Notes: generated by a model not told the origin, from the letters alone. 64,000 nucleotides of DNA from Streptomyces sp. Ag109_O5-1 (GCF_003814875.1 NZ_RKQF01000001.1:8556001-8620000), one strand, 5' to 3'; shown: positions 34,825 through 43,988, numbered from the stretch's first letter. Made by a program: numbers and translations.

Positions 34825-35163
34825 GACACGCACCCTTTCTACTTTTCGTCGTTCTGACGTTATCTATCATAACTGCTTCACGTCACTTTGACGATGGCCA
34901 TAGCGTCGATGTGACATCAATCCCGGTGCCGCACGGGAGGGTTACCGGGAGGTGGCCGCCGCGGGCCCGGCGCCGGGCCGCTGCGGGGCCACTGTGGGGC
35001 CACTGTGGGGACATCCACAGCTGCTGGGCGTGACTTCGGGCGTGTGCGAGCATGAAGAGGTAGAGAAAACGCGAGAAAGCGAATGCCGGCCCGGAATGAA
35101 ACAGCGGACCCGCCGGTTGCACTCGTCGGCAAGCAGTCTCCGTACAACCCGGGAGAGATGTAG
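34825..35163. promoter_or_regulatory. Divergent region nadA / erpA
   Basis: 339 bp with no gene. It holds promoters for both genes, the palindrome at 34859-34873 next to nadA, and a direct repeat of GGGCCACTGTGG at about 34986-35008. The nadA-proximal 80 bp are markedly more A+T-rich than the surroundings. Confidence 0.6.
34859..34873. promoter_or_regulatory. Inverted repeat in the nadA promoter, candidate operator
   Basis: GTTATCTATCATAAC is a perfect 5-bp inverted repeat with a 5-base spacer, 35 bp upstream of the nadA start codon and thus within or near the core promoter. It could be the site of an NAD-synthesis regulator; no regulator can be named from the sequence. Confidence 0.45.
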
Positions 35164-35520
35164 ATGTCCGTATCGGACGAGACCAGCACCGCCACCGACG
35201 GCATCATCCTGAGTGACGCCGCCGCGGCCAAGGTCAAGGCCCTGCTCGACCAGGAAGGCCGTGACGACCTCGCCCTGCGTGTCGCCGTCCAGCCCGGTGG
35301 CTGCTCCGGCCTGCGTTACCAGCTCTTCTTCGACGAGCGTTCCCTCGACGGCGACGTGGTCAAGGACTTCGGCGGTGTCAAGGTCGTCACCGACCGTATG
35401 AGCGCCCCGTACCTGGGCGGCGCGTCGATCGACTTCGTGGACACCATCGAGAAGCAGGGCTTCACGATCGACAACCCGAACGCGACCGGCTCCTGCGCCT
35501 GCGGCGACTCCTTCAGCTAA
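35164..35520 (+). CDS. erpA: Iron-sulfur cluster insertion protein (ErpA/HesB family)
   Basis: 118 residues with the three conserved A-type carrier cysteines: C47 in VQPGGCSGLRY and C111, C113 in the C-terminal GSCACGDSFS. It holds an Fe-S cluster as a dimer and delivers it to apoproteins. In this neighbourhood NadA, the Rieske protein and other cluster enzymes are possible clients. The ATG has a GGGAGAG site upstream. It is monocistronic and followed by a hairpin terminator. Confidence 0.94.
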   Translation: MSVSDETSTATDGIILSDAAAAKVKALLDQEGRDDLALRVAVQPGGCSGLRYQLFFDERSLDGDVVKDFGGVKVVTDRMSAPYLGGASIDFVDTIEKQGFTIDNPNATGSCACGDSFS

Positions 35521-35541
35521 GAGCTGCGCGGCAGACAGAAC

Positions 35542-35577
35542 GAAGGCGGCGGCCCCTCACGGGGGGCCGCCGCCTTC
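35542..35577 (+). terminator. Terminator hairpin between erpA and the convergent membrane-protein gene
   Basis: GAAGGCGGCGGCCCC and GGGGCCGCCGCCTTC pair perfectly with a short TCACGG loop. It is placed between two convergent genes and can serve both. Confidence 0.9.
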
Positions 35578-35591
35578 GTGTTCGCGTGTGC

Positions 35592-37694
35592 TCAGCCCAC
35601 CTTCGCCTGCGGGTCGAGTGTCGTCGCCTTCTCCTTCGGGACCGCCTTGCCGTCCGTGCCGACCACCTTCCGGCCGTCCAGCGGAGCGTCCAGGTGGATC
35701 GTCTGGTGGTACTGCTTGGCGATCATGACGCAGATCTTGTCCGGCCAAGGCGTCGCGGTCACCTTGACCACCACCTGCTCGGAGCTCTCGTCAGCCGTGG
35801 CCTTGTAGTCGGCGCACACCCCGCCCGTGAAGGCGACGGTCAGATCACGGCCGTCGACGGTGTAGCCGTCCACCTTCACGTCCTTCGGGGCGGCACTGGC
35901 GCTCGCCGACGGCGTCGACGAGGAGGCGGAGGCCAGGTACTTCGGGTCCACGGCCGGGTAGGTGACGGTGTACGCGTTTGCCGCGCCGCGCACCTGGAAC
36001 AGCCAGGACGGCACGAGCGCCTGTCGGCCGGCGACCGACTGCGCGGCCAGCCCGAACACGGCCTTCTCGATCACGGCCGAGGACGCGGACGGTGTCGACG
36101 CGGTGCAGGGCTGCTCCAGCCGGTCCTTGAGCGGTACGGAACTCGCACAGCCGCCGATGCCCATCCGGTGACCGATGCCGGGCGCCGCGTTCAGCAGGGC
36201 CAGCGTCTTCGCGGCGCTCAGCACCGGATACGTGTCGCCCTTCGCCGGCGCCGCGAGCATCCCGTTGCCGCCGACCACCTCACCCTGCTTGTCCACGGTC
36301 AGCCCGGTCGACCAGCCGTACGTCGGCAGCCCGCCGACCACCGGAGCGGCGTTCACCACCCGCTGCGCGCCCATCACCTGGCTCGCGTCGAGCTTCGCAT
36401 CGTCCTGGCCGAGCGCCTTCAGGACCGGCGCCGCGGCCTTCTCCGCGGCGGAGACGCTCACCGGGTCACCGGCCGGTGCGATCGGGTCCTGCGCGCACAC
36501 CAGCCCGCTCTTGCAGTTGTCGGTGCCGGGGGCGTAGCGGCTGTACGTCCAGATGCCCGTTCCGGTCCTGTTCACCTGGAGGCTCCCGCCGGAGCCGTCG
36601 TTGTCGGTGCCGACCTTCCACACCTGGCCCTCGGCGACCGGTGTCCCCTCGATGCCGAGCGCCTTCGCCAGCTCGGCCACCCGGTCCTCGGAAACCGCAC
36701 CGGACGGCTGGTACACCGCGGCCGAACCGGGCCCGTCGGGCAGCGTCCCGCTCGCCTTGTAGGTCACGCCGTAGGGGTTGGGCTCGCCGGGGGCGATGCC
36801 GTTGCCGGTGCTGCTGCCGGTTCCGGAGGAGTGCCCGTCCAGGGCGAGCGGCGGGGGAGTGGACCCGCCGGACGCCCCGGCCCCCGTGCTACCACCGGAA
36901 CCGTCCCGCCCGGCCAGGATGGCGCCACCACCGCCGACCAGCAGTACGGCGGCGGCCACCGAGGCGATGACAAGGGCGGAGGAGCGGCGGCGGACGGGAT
37001 GGCCGACGGGCTCGGTCTCGGGAGCACCTGCCGCAGAGGCGACGACTTCCGGCTCGTTCACCGCCGCGGCCGGGGGAACGGCTTCCGCGCCGAACTCATC
37101 GACCGACTCCACGGCGGCAACTGCTGCCGACTGCTCCTGAGCAGCTTCCGACTCGGGACCGGCTGGCGCGCCGACGGCTTCCTCCGGCCCAGGGGCCGCA
37201 TCCGGGACGGGGGCCTTCTCCGGTGCGGGGGCTGCTGCCGGCTCGGAGGTGGCTGCTGCGGCCGGAGGCTCCTTTGCGGCGAGGGTCTTCAGCAGCTTGG
37301 GGGACCCCGCTGCAGTGGGGGTCTTTTCCGGCTCGGGGGCCGGTGCGGATGCGGGGGCGGCTTCTGCGGCGGGAGCCGCTGTCGGCTCCCGGGGCGCCTC
37401 CGCGGCGGGCGCCTTCTCAGGTGCGGGGGCCGCGTCCGCCGGAGGGGCCTTCACCGGCTCGGGGGACGCTTCCGGCTCATGGGTCCGCGACGGCTCGGTG
37501 GCCTTCTCCGGCTCGGAGGGCTTCTCCGGCGTGGTGGCCTTCGGCTCCGGGGCGGCCTCGTTCACGGCGCCCTCGGTGGACTCCGCGTCGGCCCGGGTGC
37601 CGGGCCCGGCAGTCTCCGTGGTCTCCTGGGCCTCGGGGGGCTCCCCGGCGGTGCCCGCGGACGCGTCGTCGTTCTCGGGTCGCTCGCTCTTCAC
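35592..37694 (-). CDS. Large Ala/Pro/Glu-rich single-pass membrane protein
   Basis: 700 residues. The first ~240 residues are a low-complexity, acidic Ala/Pro/Glu/Thr region (EKTPTAAGSPKLL, PAPEKAPVPDAAPGPEE). One membrane segment follows at about 250-272 (SSALVIASVAAAVLLVGGGGAIL), then a Gly/Ser spacer and an outer domain of ~430 residues with paired cysteines (DNCKSGLVCAQ, GIGGCASS, EQPCTAS, GVCADY, KICVM). I know no family function. I start at GTG 37694 (VKSERPENDD), where AAGGAG lies at ideal distance; an ATG 42 bp upstream has none. Convergent with erpA. Confidence 0.85.
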   Translation of the reverse strand: MKSERPENDDASAGTAGEPPEAQETTETAGPGTRADAESTEGAVNEAAPEPKATTPEKPSEPEKATEPSRTHEPEASPEPVKAPPADAAPAPEKAPAAEAPREPTAAPAAEAAPASAPAPEPEKTPTAAGSPKLLKTLAAKEPPAAAATSEPAAAPAPEKAPVPDAAPGPEEAVGAPAGPESEAAQEQSAAVAAVESVDEFGAEAVPPAAAVNEPEVVASAAGAPETEPVGHPVRRRSSALVIASVAAAVLLVGGGGAILAGRDGSGGSTGAGASGGSTPPPLALDGHSSGTGSSTGNGIAPGEPNPYGVTYKASGTLPDGPGSAAVYQPSGAVSEDRVAELAKALGIEGTPVAEGQVWKVGTDNDGSGGSLQVNRTGTGIWTYSRYAPGTDNCKSGLVCAQDPIAPAGDPVSVSAAEKAAAPVLKALGQDDAKLDASQVMGAQRVVNAAPVVGGLPTYGWSTGLTVDKQGEVVGGNGMLAAPAKGDTYPVLSAAKTLALLNAAPGIGHRMGIGGCASSVPLKDRLEQPCTASTPSASSAVIEKAVFGLAAQSVAGRQALVPSWLFQVRGAANAYTVTYPAVDPKYLASASSSTPSASASAAPKDVKVDGYTVDGRDLTVAFTGGVCADYKATADESSEQVVVKVTATPWPDKICVMIAKQYHQTIHLDAPLDGRKVVGTDGKAVPKEKATTLDPQAKVG

Positions 37695-37799
37695 CGCATC
37701 GCTCCTTGCCAGCGTCGTATCCCGCCTCCCCTTCACGGGGGACGGCGATGGGACGCGGGAGGGGAGCGCGCGGTTCCCTGGAAACGCGCCGGGCGGAAC

Positions 37800-38009
37800 T
37801 CAGTCGCCGTAGTCGGACATCGCGTCCAGCAGCCTGGCGGACTTCTTCGGCACGGTCACCCCGTGGATGAGTGACGGCGGCACCGGACGGGCATCGCTGT
37901 GATCGGGAACCGCCCAGTGCGGGGCCATCCGCGCGCAGTCACCGCGCAGCGACGCCAGGTCGCCGTCGAGGTCGGCCGGAGCGGACGCGTGGACCTTGAG
38001 GTTCGTCAT
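37800..38009 (-). CDS. Small hypothetical protein
   Basis: 69 residues: MTNLKVHASAPADLDGDLASLRGDCARMAP, then PSLIHGVTVPKKSARLLDAMSDYGD. It lacks a membrane segment. Codon use fits a gene, and it lies on the same strand about 105 bp upstream of the large membrane protein. The ribosome site is poor, so expression is uncertain. No family recognised. Confidence 0.65.
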   Translation of the reverse strand: MTNLKVHASAPADLDGDLASLRGDCARMAPHWAVPDHSDARPVPPSLIHGVTVPKKSARLLDAMSDYGD

Positions 38010-38141
38010 GATGGAACCGTAAGCACGTCAGGGGCCGCGAAGAAAGATCTACTATCGGGTAGTTTTGGCACCTTCAGGGTGCCCACGCCGACCCGGTAGC
38101 GTTAACTGTCAATTACGCCTCCCCTCAGGAGAGTCCCAGCC

Positions 38142-39116
38142 GTGCGCATCGCAGTCACCGGCTCCATTGCCACCGATCACCTCATGACCTTCCCCGGCCG
38201 CTTCGCCGACCAGTTCGTCGCGGACCAGTTGCACACGGTCTCGCTGTCCTTCCTGGTCGACAATCTGGACGTACGCCGGGGCGGCGTCGGCGCGAACATC
38301 GCGTTCGGCATGGGACAACTCGGCACCCGGCCGATCCTGGTCGGCGCGGCGGGCTTCGACTTCGACGACTACCGGGCCTGGCTCGACCGGCACGGCGTCG
38401 ACACGGACTCCGTCCGCATCTCGGAGACCCTGCACACCGCGCGTTTCGTGTGCACGACCGACGCCGACCACAACCAGATCGGCTCCTTCTACACGGGCGC
38501 GATGAGCGAGGCCCGGCTGATCGAGCTCAAGACGGTGGCCGACCGGGTCGGCGGACTCGACCTGGTGCTGATCGGCGCGGACGACCCCGAGGGCATGCTC
38601 CGCCACACGGAGGAGTGCCGCACCCGCGCCATCCCGTTCGCCGCCGACTTCTCCCAGCAGATCGCCCGGATGAACGGCGACGAGATCCGGATACTGCTGG
38701 AGGGCGCGACGTACCTCTTCTCCAACGAGTACGAGAAGGGCCTGATCGAGACCAAGACCGGCTGGACCGACGAGGAGATCCTCGCGAAGGTCGGCCACCG
38801 GGTCACCACGCTCGGCGCGCGCGGTGTGCGGATCGAGCGGGCCGGCGAGGAGGCCATCGAGGTCGGCTGCCCCGACGAGGAGCGCAAGGCCGACCCGACG
38901 GGCGTCGGCGACGCGTTCCGTGCCGGGTTCCTGTCCGGGCTCGCGTGGGGGGTCTCGCTGGAGCGGGCGGCCCAGGTGGGCTGCATGCTGGCGACCCTCG
39001 TCATCGAGACGGTGGGTACCCAGGAGTACCAGCTGCGTCGGGGGCACTTCATGGAGCGGTTCACGAAGGCGTACGGGGACGAGGCCGCCGAAGAGGTCCG
39101 GGGCTACCTCGTCTGA
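38142..39116 (+). CDS. PfkB-family carbohydrate/nucleoside kinase
   Basis: 324 residues, ribokinase fold. The N-terminal signature GGVGANIAFGMGQLGTRPILVG and the C-terminal signature ADPTGVGDAFRAGFLSGLAWG (anion hole and catalytic Asp in GVGD) are both present. The overall pattern, with SIATDHLMTFPGRFADQF near the start, is that of the adenosine-kinase/ribokinase-like proteins often annotated in actinobacteria; the substrate is not certain. The GTG start at 38142 has a CAGGAGAG site. It is convergent with the cysteine desulfurase fusion, with a dispersed repeat element between them. Confidence 0.9.
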   Translation: MRIAVTGSIATDHLMTFPGRFADQFVADQLHTVSLSFLVDNLDVRRGGVGANIAFGMGQLGTRPILVGAAGFDFDDYRAWLDRHGVDTDSVRISETLHTARFVCTTDADHNQIGSFYTGAMSEARLIELKTVADRVGGLDLVLIGADDPEGMLRHTEECRTRAIPFAADFSQQIARMNGDEIRILLEGATYLFSNEYEKGLIETKTGWTDEEILAKVGHRVTTLGARGVRIERAGEEAIEVGCPDEERKADPTGVGDAFRAGFLSGLAWGVSLERAAQVGCMLATLVIETVGTQEYQLRRGHFMERFTKAYGDEAAEEVRGYLV

Positions 39117-39124
39117 GTTTCGGG

Positions 39125-39180
39125 TGCGGGCGCGTGGGGGGCTTGGTCGCGCAGTTCCCCGCGCCCCCTTCAGGGGCGTT
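39125..39180 (-). repeat. Dispersed GC-rich intergenic element, copy 3 (reverse orientation)
   Basis: Read on the minus strand it gives CGCCCCTGAAGGGGGCGCG, GGGGAACTGCGCGACCAAGC and CCCCCACGCGCCCGCACCCG. The CGCCCC/GGGGCG part is a hairpin between convergent stop codons, so here it can act as a terminator for both genes. Confidence 0.82.
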
Positions 39181-40559
39181 CAGCTGAGCCGGCGTACCAA
39201 GTAGGCCGTTCCTCGTTCCGCCGGTTCCTCACCCACGTACTCCTGGCCCCGCATCTCGCACCAAGCCGGGATGTCCAGCCGGGCCGCCTCGTCATCCGAC
39301 AGGACCCGGACCGTGCCGCCCACCGGCACGGTCCCGATGACCTTCGCCAGCTCGATGACCGGGATCGGGCACCGCTTGCCCAGTGAGTCGACCAGTACGT
39401 CAGCGGTCTGCGGCACGGCCGTCGCCGGCACCGGGGCGCCCAGTTTCTCCCGCACCCCCGCCACCACCCCCGGCAGCACCGCCAGGAACCGCTCCACGTC
39501 CGCCTCGGCCGCCCCCGCCGGCAGCGACACCCGCACGTTCCCCTCGCTCAGCACCCCCATCGCCTTGAGCACATGGCTCGGCGTCAGTGTGCTGCTCGTG
39601 CAGGACGATCCGGACGAGACCGAGAAACCCTCCCGGTCCAACTCATGGAGCAATGTCTCTCCATCGACATAGAGACAGGAGAAGGTGACAGTCCCCGGCA
39701 GCCGCCGCTCCGCGTCTCCCACCACCTCCACGTCCGGCACCAACTCCGGTACCCGGGCCCGGATCCGCGCCGTCAGCTCCCGCAGTCGTACGGCCTCCTG
39801 CCCGGCCTCCGCCCGCACCGCCCGCAGCGAGGCCGCGGCCGCGACGATCGCCGGCAGGTTCTCGAAGCCCGGCGCCCGCCCCGACTCCCGCTCGTCGGAC
39901 GCGCCTTGGACCGCGAACCGCACCCCCTTGCGCACGACGAGCAGCCCCACCCCGGACGGCCCACCCCATTTGTGCGCACTCGCCGTCAGCAACGACCAGT
40001 CGCCCTCGACCCGCCCCCACCCCAGCGACTGCGCCGCGTCCACCAGCAACGGCACCCCGGCCGCCCGGCACACCTCGGCGACCTCCGCCACCGGCTGCTC
40101 GGTGCCCACTTCATGGTTGGCCGACTGGAGGCAGGCGAGCGCGGTGTCGGGCCGCAGGGCAGCCTCGTAGGACCCGGCGTCCACGGCTCCCGTCCGCCGC
40201 ACCGGCACCTGGGTCACCGTCCCGCCGTCCGCCTCCAGTACTTCCGCCGAATGGAGTACCGAGGAGTGTTCGACGGCTGACACGATCAGGTGACGTCCCG
40301 TCCGGCGACGACCGGCCATCGCCCCGGCGATGCCCGTATGGACGGCCCGCGTACCGGAAGAGGTGAAAGTCAGCTCGTCCGCCCGACAGCCGACGGCCTC
40401 GGCGGCCGCCTCCCGCGCAACATCCAGCAGCATCCGAGCCTTGCGCCCCTCGCGGTACAGCCGAGCGGGATCGGCCCACCCGTCGTCCAGAGCGGCCAAC
40501 AGCGCTTGCCGGGCGACGGGATGGAGGGGAGCAGCGGACGCAGCGTCAAAGTAGGACAC
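39180..40559 (-). CDS. Cysteine desulfurase fused to a TusA-type sulfur carrier domain
   Basis: 459 residues. The first ~375 are a class V aminotransferase fold with the PLP lysine K197 (TASAHKWGGPSG) and the persulfide cysteine C320 in SVSSGSSCTSS, as in IscS/NifS-type desulfurases. The last ~75 residues form a TusA domain with the active cysteine C397 in GKRCPIP. A single chain can therefore take sulfur from cysteine and pass it directly to its own carrier, for tRNA thiolation, cofactors or Fe-S assembly. It starts near ATG 40559 (MSYFDAASAAPLHP). It lies 5 kb from erpA. Confidence 0.92.
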   Translation of the reverse strand: MSYFDAASAAPLHPVARQALLAALDDGWADPARLYREGRKARMLLDVAREAAAEAVGCRADELTFTSSGTRAVHTGIAGAMAGRRRTGRHLIVSAVEHSSVLHSAEVLEADGGTVTQVPVRRTGAVDAGSYEAALRPDTALACLQSANHEVGTEQPVAEVAEVCRAAGVPLLVDAAQSLGWGRVEGDWSLLTASAHKWGGPSGVGLLVVRKGVRFAVQGASDERESGRAPGFENLPAIVAAAASLRAVRAEAGQEAVRLRELTARIRARVPELVPDVEVVGDAERRLPGTVTFSCLYVDGETLLHELDREGFSVSSGSSCTSSTLTPSHVLKAMGVLSEGNVRVSLPAGAAEADVERFLAVLPGVVAGVREKLGAPVPATAVPQTADVLVDSLGKRCPIPVIELAKVIGTVPVGGTVRVLSDDEAARLDIPAWCEMRGQEYVGEEPAERGTAYLVRRLS

Positions 40560-40885
40560 AGGGCAACGTTAAAACGTTCCCCAGGACAGCTGACGCAAGG
40601 GGCGCGGGGCTATGCCGATATGCGGCTTCGCCGCACGGGCGCGACCAGCCCCCACGCACCCGCACCCGCAACGCAAACCGCGACAACCCGAGCTATTGGG
40701 CGCCCATTCCCACCCCAACCGAGTGACAGGCGACGCGTATGCCCCCCTCCCCGCGAAGCCTCAGAACGCGTCGGCTAGGGTTTGGTCCGCATAAACATCC
40801 AAACCCCTGCCCGACGCAGGGCGGCGACCGACCAGCGAGAAGGCCGCAGCCGAACCGCCGGGCGAGACTCTCGGGAAGGCGCTAC
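40560..40885. promoter_or_regulatory. Divergent region desulfurase / ctaC
   Basis: 326 bp with no gene. The left part has promoter sequence for the desulfurase gene and the dispersed element copy 4; the right part (40740-40885) should contain the ctaC promoter, for which a TAGGGT hexamer near 40775 is a possible -10. Confidence 0.55.
40599..40690 (+). repeat. Dispersed GC-rich intergenic element, copy 4
   Basis: AAGGGGCGCGGGGCTATGCC, the hairpin GCGGCTTCGCCGC, then GGGCGCGACCAGCCCCCACG and CACCCGCACCCGC. It is closest to copy 2 (20450), including the small central hairpin. It lies between divergent genes. Confidence 0.82.
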
Positions 40886-41848
40886 GTGAGTCCCAACGGC
40901 TCCGACCGCTCGCCGCGGCGCCCGATGCGGCGGAAGCTGCTGCAGGCAATGACCGCGGGCCTGGTCCTTGCGACCGCTACCGGTTGCACATACAAGGACT
41001 TCCCCCGCCTTGGTATGCCCACCCCGACCACGGAAGAGGCTCCGCGGATCCTCTCCCTGTGGCAGGGCTCCTGGGCCGCCGCGCTCGCCGTCGGCGTGCT
41101 GGTGTGGGGTCTGATCATCTGGAGCGCCATCTTCCACCGGCGCAGCCGCACCAAGATCGAGGTCCCGGCACAGACCCGGTACAACATGCCGATCGAGGCG
41201 CTGTACACGGTGGTCCCGCTCATCATCGTCTCGGTGCTGTTCTACTTCACGGCGCGGGACGAGACGAAGCTCCTCAGCCTCACCGACAAGAAGCCCGACG
41301 TCACGGTCAACGTGGTCGGCTTCCAGTGGAGCTGGGGCTTCAACTACATCACGCCCGTCGACGGTGTCACCGGCGACGCGAAGACCGACCCGAACCTGAG
41401 CGCCATTCCGGACCGGTTCAAGAACGCGTTCCCGGCCGCCGCCGGCGGTGTCTACGACGTCGGTACGCCGGGCACGAAGAACCCGCAGACCGGCAACCCC
41501 GGTCCGACGCTCTGGCTCCCCAAGGGCGAGACCGTCCGCTTCGTCCTCACCTCGCGTGACGTCATCCACTCCTTCTGGGTGGTGCCGTTCCTGATGAAGA
41601 TGGACGTCATCCCGGGTCACACCAACGCGTTCCAGGTGACTCCGAACCAGGAGGGCACCTTCCTCGGCAAGTGCGCCGAGCTCTGCGGCGTCGACCACTC
41701 CCGGATGCTGTTCAACGTGAAGGTCGTCTCCCCCGAGCGTTACCAGCAGCACCTCAAGGACCTCGCCAAGAAGGGGCAGACCGGTTACATTCCCGCCGGC
41801 ATCGCGCAGACGAGCCACGAGAAGAACCGGGAGACGAACAACCTGTGA
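40886..41848 (+). CDS. ctaC: Cytochrome c oxidase subunit II (CtaC)
   Basis: 320 residues. A lipoprotein-type signal ends ATATGC (C34), followed by two membrane segments (about 63-82 and 105-125). The CuA site is visible in VIHSFWV and CAELCGVDHSRMLF, which supply the His, two Cys, Glu, His and Met ligands. It takes electrons from the QcrC haems in the bcc-aa3 supercomplex. I start at GTG 40886 (VSPNGSDRSP), with GGGAAGG six bases upstream. The stop overlaps the ctaD start (GTGA). First gene of ctaC-ctaD-ctaF. Confidence 0.96.
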   Translation: MSPNGSDRSPRRPMRRKLLQAMTAGLVLATATGCTYKDFPRLGMPTPTTEEAPRILSLWQGSWAAALAVGVLVWGLIIWSAIFHRRSRTKIEVPAQTRYNMPIEALYTVVPLIIVSVLFYFTARDETKLLSLTDKKPDVTVNVVGFQWSWGFNYITPVDGVTGDAKTDPNLSAIPDRFKNAFPAAAGGVYDVGTPGTKNPQTGNPGPTLWLPKGETVRFVLTSRDVIHSFWVVPFLMKMDVIPGHTNAFQVTPNQEGTFLGKCAELCGVDHSRMLFNVKVVSPERYQQHLKDLAKKGQTGYIPAGIAQTSHEKNRETNNL

Positions 41849-43575
41849 GCATCCTCAACGAACCCCAGGGTGCCGCGGCAGCTGAAGGCTCTTACGCAGA
41901 TGAGCTGCCGGTCAGGCGCAAGCAGCCCGGCAACGTGGTCATCAAGTGGCTCACCACCACCGACCACAAGACCATCGGAACGCTGTATCTGGTCACGTCG
42001 TTCGCGTTCTTCCTGATCGGTGGAGTGATGGCGCTGCTCATGCGCGCCGAGCTCGCTCGCCCCGGTCTGCAGATCATGTCGAACGAACAGTTCAACCAGG
42101 CGTTCACGATGCACGGCACGATCATGCTGCTGATGTTCGCGACGCCGCTGTTCGCCGGCTTCACGAACTGGATCATGCCGCTCCAGATCGGCGCGCCGGA
42201 CGTTGCCTTCCCGCGACTGAACATGTTCGCCTACTGGCTCTACCTGTTCGGTTCGACCATCGCTGTCGGCGGCTTCCTCACCCCGCAGGGTGCGGCCGAC
42301 TTCGGCTGGTTCGCCTACTCCCCGCTGTCGGACGCGGTCCGTTCGCCGGGCATCGGCGCCGACATGTGGATCATGGGTCTGGCCTTCTCCGGCTTCGGCA
42401 CCATCCTCGGTGCGGTCAACTTCATCACCACGATCATCTGCATGCGTGCGCCGGGCATGACCATGTTCCGCATGCCGATCTTCGTGTGGAACGTGCTGCT
42501 GACCGCCGTGCTGGTCCTGCTGGCCTTCCCCGTCCTCGCCGCCGCGCTGTTCGCGCTGGAGGCGGATCGGAAATTCGGGGCACATGTCTTCGACGCCGCA
42601 AACGGCGGAGCACTGCTCTGGCAACACCTCTTCTGGTTCTTCGGCCATCCAGAGGTGTACATCATCGCGCTGCCGTTCTTCGGCATCATCTCCGAGGTCA
42701 TTCCGGTCTTCTCCCGTAAGCCGATGTTCGGCTACATGGGTCTGATCGCGGCCACCATCGCGATCGCCGGTCTGTCCGTGACGGTGTGGGCCCACCACAT
42801 GTACGTCACCGGCGGTGTGCTGCTGCCGTTCTTCTCCTTCATGACCTTCCTGATCGCGGTACCGACCGGTGTGAAGTTCTTCAACTGGATCGGCACCATG
42901 TGGAAGGGATCGCTGTCCTTCGAGACACCGATGCTCTGGGCCACCGGCTTCCTGATCACCTTCACCTTCGGTGGTCTGACCGGTGTCATCCTGGCCTCGC
43001 CCCCGATGGACTTCCACGTCTCCGACTCGTACTTCGTGGTGGCCCACTTCCACTACGTGGTCTTCGGTACGGTCGTCTTCGCGATGTTCTCCGGCTTCCA
43101 CTTCTGGTGGCCGAAGATGACGGGCAAGATGCTCGACGAGCGGCTCGGCAAGATCACCTTCTGGACGCTGTTCATCGGCTTCCACGGCACCTTCCTGGTG
43201 CAGCACTGGCTGGGTGCCGAGGGCATGCCGCGTCGTTACGCCGACTACCTGGCGGCCGACGGCTTCACCACGCTGAACACGATCTCGTCGATCAGCTCCT
43301 TCCTGCTCGGCCTGTCGATCCTGCCGTTCCTCTACAACGTGTGGAAGACGGCCAAGTACGGCAAGAAGGTCGAGGTCGACGACCCGTGGGGCTACGGCCG
43401 TTCGCTGGAGTGGGCGACCTCCTGCCCGCCGCCGCGGCACAACTTCCTCAACCTGCCGCGGATCCGCAGCGAATCCCCGGCGTTCGACCTGCACCACCCT
43501 GAGATCGCCGCCCTGGAGCAGCTGGAGCACGGTCACGCCGCCGCTGTCACGGGCAGCAAGGAGGCCGGCAAGTGA
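41845..43575 (+). CDS. ctaD: Cytochrome c oxidase subunit I (CtaD)
   Basis: 576 residues with 12 membrane segments. It holds haem a and the haem a3-CuB centre where oxygen is reduced. Visible ligands: FTMHGTIM (haem a His), FFGHPEVYI (CuB His with its cross-linked Tyr), WAHHMYVTG (CuB His pair) and HFHYVVFG (haem a3 and haem a His). The GTG start overlaps the ctaC stop by 4 bp and the stop overlaps the ctaF start, so the three are translationally coupled. Confidence 0.97.
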   Translation: MSILNEPQGAAAAEGSYADELPVRRKQPGNVVIKWLTTTDHKTIGTLYLVTSFAFFLIGGVMALLMRAELARPGLQIMSNEQFNQAFTMHGTIMLLMFATPLFAGFTNWIMPLQIGAPDVAFPRLNMFAYWLYLFGSTIAVGGFLTPQGAADFGWFAYSPLSDAVRSPGIGADMWIMGLAFSGFGTILGAVNFITTIICMRAPGMTMFRMPIFVWNVLLTAVLVLLAFPVLAAALFALEADRKFGAHVFDAANGGALLWQHLFWFFGHPEVYIIALPFFGIISEVIPVFSRKPMFGYMGLIAATIAIAGLSVTVWAHHMYVTGGVLLPFFSFMTFLIAVPTGVKFFNWIGTMWKGSLSFETPMLWATGFLITFTFGGLTGVILASPPMDFHVSDSYFVVAHFHYVVFGTVVFAMFSGFHFWWPKMTGKMLDERLGKITFWTLFIGFHGTFLVQHWLGAEGMPRRYADYLAADGFTTLNTISSISSFLLGLSILPFLYNVWKTAKYGKKVEVDDPWGYGRSLEWATSCPPPRHNFLNLPRIRSESPAFDLHHPEIAALEQLEHGHAAAVTGSKEAGK

Positions 43576-43970
43576 AGATCCAGGGCCGCATGTTCGTGTG
43601 GCTGAGCGTCTTCGTCCTCGCCATGGCGATCGTCTATGGCGTGTGGTCGAAGGAGGCGGCCGGTACCACGGCGCTCTTCATGGCCTTCGGCCTGTGCATC
43701 ATGATCGGCTTCTACCTGGGCTTCACGGCCTCGCGGGTGGACGCCGGTGCCCAGGACAACAAGGAGGCCGACGTCGCGGACGAGGCCGGCGAGGTGGGCT
43801 TCTTCAGCCCGCACAGCTGGCAGCCGCTCGCCCTCGGTGTCGGTGGCGCGCTGGCCTTCCTCGGTGTAGCCGTCGGCTGGTGGCTGCTGTACTTCTCGGC
43901 GCCCATCATCCTGTTCGGTCTCTTCGGCTGGGTGTTCGAGTACTACCGCGGTGAGAACCGCACCCAGTAG
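43572..43970 (+). CDS. ctaF: Cytochrome c oxidase subunit IV, actinobacterial type (CtaF)
   Basis: 132 residues with four membrane segments (about 5-22, 32-50, 80-100, 102-122) and a short acidic loop (VDAGAQDNKEADVADEAGE). This small subunit is specific to actinobacterial aa3 oxidases. The GTG start overlaps the ctaD stop by 4 bp. A terminator hairpin follows 18 bp after the stop. Confidence 0.94.
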   Translation: MKIQGRMFVWLSVFVLAMAIVYGVWSKEAAGTTALFMAFGLCIMIGFYLGFTASRVDAGAQDNKEADVADEAGEVGFFSPHSWQPLALGVGGALAFLGVAVGWWLLYFSAPIILFGLFGWVFEYYRGENRTQ

Positions 43971-43988
43971 GCATACGCCGAGCGCACC

